Part shown: positions 6,901 through 9,948 of the stretch, piece by piece | Numbering within the stretch: the first letter of the stretch is position 1 | Layout: each line of letters starts with the position of its first letter | Origin: a bacterium | GTDB lineage: Bacteria; Bacteroidota; Bacteroidia; B-17B0; Aurantibacillaceae | Reading direction: 5' to 3' | DNA length: 9,948 nt | NCBI GenBank assembly: GCA_027364695.1 | Contig: DAHXOV010000146.1 | Coordinates: 1 to 9,948, forward strand | Position numbers and translations under genes: made by a program | The notes under the pieces: model-generated | Told to the model about the DNA's origin: nothing | Database searches by the model: none | What the model saw: the letters and a program-made list of their open reading frames with translations, nothing else

Positions 6901-7529
6901 AAAAGTTACAATTACCTTTTATTATTGGCATTGGAATTGTCATAGTAGCCTTGTTGTTTATTCAAAAAAAACAAAATAAAGAACCTGTTAGAAGACTACC
7001 TTATTATGGTCCTGAAGAATTGTCTGATAAAACAAAGCATACCATCGCAAACTTTACGCTTGTGAGTCAATATAATGAAACAGTTACAAAAAAAGATATA
7101 GAAGGGAAAATATGTGTGGTAGATTATTTTTTTGTTACCTGCAAATCCATTTGCCCTATTATGATAAAACAAATGCAAAGAGTATATAAAGAATTTCAAG
7201 ATGATAAAGATGTCCTGATTCTATCACATACTGTCAACCCCGAAGATGATAGTGCCGCTGTATTAAAAAGATATGCTGAAGAACACGGAGTGTATGATAA
7301 AAAATGGTTATTCCTCACAGGTGATAAAAAACATTTGTATAGCTTAGCAAGAAAATCCTACTTGCTTAATGCAGAAGAAAGCGATGGAGGCGCTGATGAT
7401 TTTATTCATACACAAAATTTTGCCTTGATAGATAAACGCGGACATATTCGTGGATATTACGATGGTACTGATAGTATTGAAGTATCAAGATTGATTCAGG
7501 ATATAAGAGTAATAAAGCAAGAAGAATAA
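6897..7529 (+). CDS. SCO1/SenC family copper-binding thioredoxin-fold protein
   Basis: SCO proteins bind copper and help assemble the CuA centre of cytochrome c oxidase, or act as extracytoplasmic thiol reductants. The 210-residue protein has an N-terminal membrane helix (about 7-22) preceded by MKKLQ and followed by lysines, so the domain is probably anchored facing the periplasm. There is no lipobox cysteine. The copper ligands are visible: Cys82 and Cys86 in the CKSICP motif after the VVDYFFVT strand, and His171 in the DDFIHTQNFALID segment. SHTVNPEDDS and the GYYDGTD strand near the end are also typical. It lies 29 bp after tpiA and 7 bp before the EamA gene. No oxidase genes are in the window, so the target is inferred from family only. 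Confidence 0.93.
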   Translation: MKKLQLPFIIGIGIVIVALLFIQKKQNKEPVRRLPYYGPEELSDKTKHTIANFTLVSQYNETVTKKDIEGKICVVDYFFVTCKSICPIMIKQMQRVYKEFQDDKDVLILSHTVNPEDDSAAVLKRYAEEHGVYDKKWLFLTGDKKHLYSLARKSYLLNAEESDGGADDFIHTQNFALIDKRGHIRGYYDGTDSIEVSRLIQDIRVIKQEE

Positions 7530-7536
7530 AAAATAA

Positions 7537-8445
7537 ATGTCCTTGAAACACACGCCGTCACAAGTAGGTCATTTCTCTCTCTTTTTGGCACAAATTATTT
7601 ATGCAATGAACTATTCTATTGCTAAAGATATTATGCCAAGATATCTTCACCCGATATCTCTTGTATTTCTCAGAATTATGGGCGCCACACTGCTTTTTTG
7701 GTTATTGAGTTTTTTCATTTCATCTGAAAAACAAAAAGTAAACGTGTCAGACATTAAACAAATGTTTTACCTCTCTCTTTTTGGCGTGCTTATCAATCAG
7801 TTCTTTTTCATTTATGGACTGAGTATTACTACACCTATCAATTCTGCTATTATCATGATATCCAACCCTATTATTGTATTTATATTGGGATTTTTTATTT
7901 TTAATAAAAAAGATAAAATAAAGTTTGAATGGAAAAAAGGCTTAGGGCTTTTAATGGGTATTACGGGCGCACTCATTTTAATTTTGTTTAAAGGCAATTT
8001 CTCTTTTGGCTCAGACACATGGCTGGGAGATGTAATGACGCTTATTAATTCTGCCTCATGGGCATTGTTTTTAATTTATGGAAAAGAAATGTTGGGAAAA
8101 TATCATACCGTAGCAGTAATGAAATGGATGTTTTTGTGGGGTACTGTATTATTTTTCCCTATCGCATTTTATTTCTTGAAAAACGAAGAATGGATCAATA
8201 TTCCTTTGAGTATATGGATGGCTATTGCTTTCGTTGTGATTGCAACCACCTTTTTAGCCTATTTATTAAATACTTATGGACTTAAATTATTAAGCACTTC
8301 GGTGGTGAGTATGTATATTTACACACAACCTTTTTTAGCCACTCTTTTTGCCGTATTCATGGGAAAAGATATAATTACGGCTACAAAAGTATTTGCAGGA
8401 TCTTTTGTATTATTAGGCATCTATTTAGTTAATTCAAAAAAATAA
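7537..8445 (+). CDS. EamA/DMT-family permease
   Basis: This 302-residue polytopic membrane protein belongs to the drug/metabolite transporter superfamily, with two EamA repeats (about residues 10-138 and 155-300) and about ten membrane helices. Family-like features are the first helix AQIIYAMNYSIAKDIMPRYL with HPISLVFLRIMGA following, the GLSITTPINSAIIMISNPII segment closing the first repeat, and the matching LKLLSTSVVSMYIYTQPFLA segment in the second repeat, followed by the final helix ending in IYLVNSKK. Length is typical and nothing is missing. Members export amino acids, metabolites or drugs, or act as importers, and the substrate cannot be told from sequence. It lies 7 bp after the SCO gene and 6 bp before yicC, so it is almost certainly co-transcribed. 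Confidence 0.92.
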   Translation: MSLKHTPSQVGHFSLFLAQIIYAMNYSIAKDIMPRYLHPISLVFLRIMGATLLFWLLSFFISSEKQKVNVSDIKQMFYLSLFGVLINQFFFIYGLSITTPINSAIIMISNPIIVFILGFFIFNKKDKIKFEWKKGLGLLMGITGALILILFKGNFSFGSDTWLGDVMTLINSASWALFLIYGKEMLGKYHTVAVMKWMFLWGTVLFFPIAFYFLKNEEWINIPLSIWMAIAFVVIATTFLAYLLNTYGLKLLSTSVVSMYIYTQPFLATLFAVFMGKDIITATKVFAGSFVLLGIYLVNSKK

Positions 8446-8451
8446 AATACC

Positions 8452-9345
8452 ATGCTTTATTCAATGACAGGTTATGGAAAAGGTGAAAACAAAAATGAAT
8501 ATTTAAAAGTCAGTGTAGAATTAAAAACACTGAATAGTAAAGGAATAGACATTAATTTGAAAATACCTCATTGGCTGAGATATTTAGAATTAGAAATCAG
8601 AAATATATTGCATAATACTTTCATAAGAGGAAAAATTGAATTAATAATCCATACAGAAATAACAGGCGAACTGACATTTAAACAATACAATGCAGATACA
8701 ATCAAAAATTATTATTTGCAGCTAAAACAACTCGTACAGCATCTGGATATTAAAGAAAATAACGATTATATGATTGCTAGTATATTCAGAGAAATTATTC
8801 ATTTGCCCGACACTTCTAAAAACAAAGAAGATGAACTGCTCACTGAAGAAAATAAAATCTTTATACTCAAAGTTGTTCAGGAAGCCTGTAACCAGGTTAA
8901 CTCTTTCAGAAAAACAGAAGGAGAGAAATTAGAAAAAGACATTTTGAATCAAATAAAAACAATAGAACAATTAAAAATAAAAATTGCAGAAACAGAACCA
9001 GCAAGAAAAATAAAAATAAAAGAAAAAATTTTGAATGCTCTAAAAGAAAATTTAGACATATCTAAAATAAATACCGAACGATTTGAACAAGAGATGATTT
9101 ATTATCTGGAAAAATTAGATATCAATGAAGAATTGGTCAGGTTATCAAGCCATTTGGAATACTTTAAAAATGTATGTAAAGACGAAGTTAATGCAGGTAA
9201 AAAATTGTCTTTTATTACACAGGAAATAGGAAGAGAAATAAACACCACTGGTAGCAAAGCCAATGACGAAGCTATTCAAAAACTAGTAATAGAAATGAAA
9301 GACGTTTTAGAAAAAATGAAAGAACAATTGAATAATATTCTTTAA
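8452..9345 (+). CDS. yicC: YicC family protein (endoribonuclease)
   Basis: The 297 residues match the family length. The N-terminal YicC domain begins with the diagnostic MLYSMTGYGKGE and continues with VELKTLNSKGIDINLKIP and the FIRGKIEL segment. The C-terminal DUF1732 region contains ERFEQEMIYYLEKLDINEEL, RLSSHLEYF, GKKLSFITQEIGREINTTGS and KMKEQLNNI. The middle part (about 160-210) is strongly charged and likely helical or coiled coil. Escherichia coli YicC has been characterised as an endoribonuclease linked to small-RNA turnover; activity here is inferred from the family. It is placed 6 bp after the permease and 11 bp before miaA. The start is fixed by the conserved N-terminal motif. Confidence 0.95.
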   Translation: MLYSMTGYGKGENKNEYLKVSVELKTLNSKGIDINLKIPHWLRYLELEIRNILHNTFIRGKIELIIHTEITGELTFKQYNADTIKNYYLQLKQLVQHLDIKENNDYMIASIFREIIHLPDTSKNKEDELLTEENKIFILKVVQEACNQVNSFRKTEGEKLEKDILNQIKTIEQLKIKIAETEPARKIKIKEKILNALKENLDISKINTERFEQEMIYYLEKLDINEELVRLSSHLEYFKNVCKDEVNAGKKLSFITQEIGREINTTGSKANDEAIQKLVIEMKDVLEKMKEQLNNIL

Positions 9346-9356
9346 TAATTCAGAGA

Positions 9357-9948
9357 ATGGATAAAAAATTTCTGGTAATAATTGCCGGCCCCACAGCCAT
9401 TGGAAAAACAGAACTGTCTATTTCATTAGCCAAACATTTTCAAACAGTTATCCTGTCTGCCGACTCAAGACAAATATACAAAGAATTGAACATAGGCGTC
9501 GCTAAACCCAGTGATTTAAAACTTCAACAAGTAAAACATTATTTCATCTCACACATTTCTGTTCATCAAAATTATACTGCTTACGATTATCAGAAAGAAG
9601 CACATCAATTATTACCACAACTATTTCAGCAACATCCTATTGTAATAATGACAGGCGGTACAGGATTCTATATAAATGCTGTGCTAAACGGATTAAATGA
9701 AATTCCCCAAATAGCTCAACATACCAAAGAAAAAGTGCAACAATTGTATAAAGAAAAAGGAATAGAATTTTTACAAAAAGAATTATCAGAAAAAGACCCT
9801 GAATATTATAAAAAAACAGACATTTACAACCACGTAAGAATAATGCGGGCACTGGAAGTAATATATGAAACAAAAAGACCATTTACAGCCTTCTTAAATG
9901 ATGAACTTGCCAATAAAACCAATTACTTTACACCTGTCAATATAACCT
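9357..9948 (+). CDS. miaA: tRNA dimethylallyltransferase MiaA, 3'-truncated by window end
   Basis: An open frame runs from the ATG at 9357 to the window edge, giving 197 residues of an enzyme normally about 300 long. MiaA adds a dimethylallyl group to N6 of A37 in tRNAs reading UNN codons. The P-loop GPTAIGKT is at residues 11-18, SADSRQIYKELNIG starts at 34, HYFISHIS and the following tyrosine-rich segment match the family, GGTGFYINAVLNGL starts at 100, and NHVRIMRALEV corresponds to the usual R-x-x-RALEV helix. GVAKP replaces the more usual GTAKP. The window cuts the C-terminal part; nothing suggests a natural truncation. It follows yicC by 11 bp and probably belongs to the same operon. Confidence 0.95.
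   Translation, partial: MDKKFLVIIAGPTAIGKTELSISLAKHFQTVILSADSRQIYKELNIGVAKPSDLKLQQVKHYFISHISVHQNYTAYDYQKEAHQLLPQLFQQHPIVIMTGGTGFYINAVLNGLNEIPQIAQHTKEKVQQLYKEKGIEFLQKELSEKDPEYYKKTDIYNHVRIMRALEVIYETKRPFTAFLNDELANKTNYFTPVNIT

Noticed and set aside
8058..8285. Open 75-codon plus-strand frame inside the EamA permease gene.
   Set aside because: It is an out-of-frame shadow of a well-supported membrane protein, with no start context or recognisable motif.
9637..9882. Open 81-codon frame on the minus strand inside miaA.
   Set aside because: It lies wholly opposite conserved MiaA motifs, and its hydrophobic product is what antisense reading of this AT-rich gene would give.

Overview
The window is an AT-rich stretch (roughly 30% G+C by eye) from a bacterium, most likely a member of the Bacteroidota, possibly the Chitinophagales/Sphingobacteria side. 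The reasons are: a perfect TAnnTTTG promoter element in front of tpiA; A-rich start regions without clear Shine-Dalgarno sequences; a YbbR-like gene overlapping coaE, an arrangement known from this phylum; and the style of the flippase and YicC proteins. The genus cannot be read from the sequence.

Region 1 (1-5025, plus strand). It starts with folB (dihydroneopterin aldolase, folate synthesis). After a 107-bp gap comes a tight three-gene surface-glycan cassette: a Wzx/MATE-like polysaccharide flippase, an AsnB-type glutamine amidotransferase (5 bp later, GTG start) and a GT4 glycosyltransferase (ATGA overlap). The spacing points to co-transcription. The amidotransferase may amidate a sugar or simply make asparagine.

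Region 2 (5063-6036, minus strand). This is a two-gene unit of a short YbbR-like membrane protein and coaE (last step of coenzyme A synthesis), coupled by an ATGA overlap and convergent with the glycan cassette.

Region 3 (6115-9948, plus strand). Divergent from the YbbR gene is a compact run: tpiA (glycolysis), a SCO/SenC copper-binding thioredoxin-fold protein, an EamA/DMT permease, yicC (RNase family) and miaA (tRNA modification, cut by the window end). Gaps after the SCO gene are only 6-11 bp, so this looks like one operon with unrelated housekeeping functions. The SCO protein suggests a copper-dependent respiratory oxidase.

Coding density is very high, with no gene-free stretch above 107 bp. 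I see no mobile element, CRISPR, tRNA, rRNA or toxin-antitoxin pair. I found no convincing undescribed system. The points most worth checking are the minimal one-domain YbbR protein, the amidotransferase inside the glycan cassette, the near-leaderless tpiA promoter, and a 10-codon reading frame that exactly bridges tpiA and the SCO gene.
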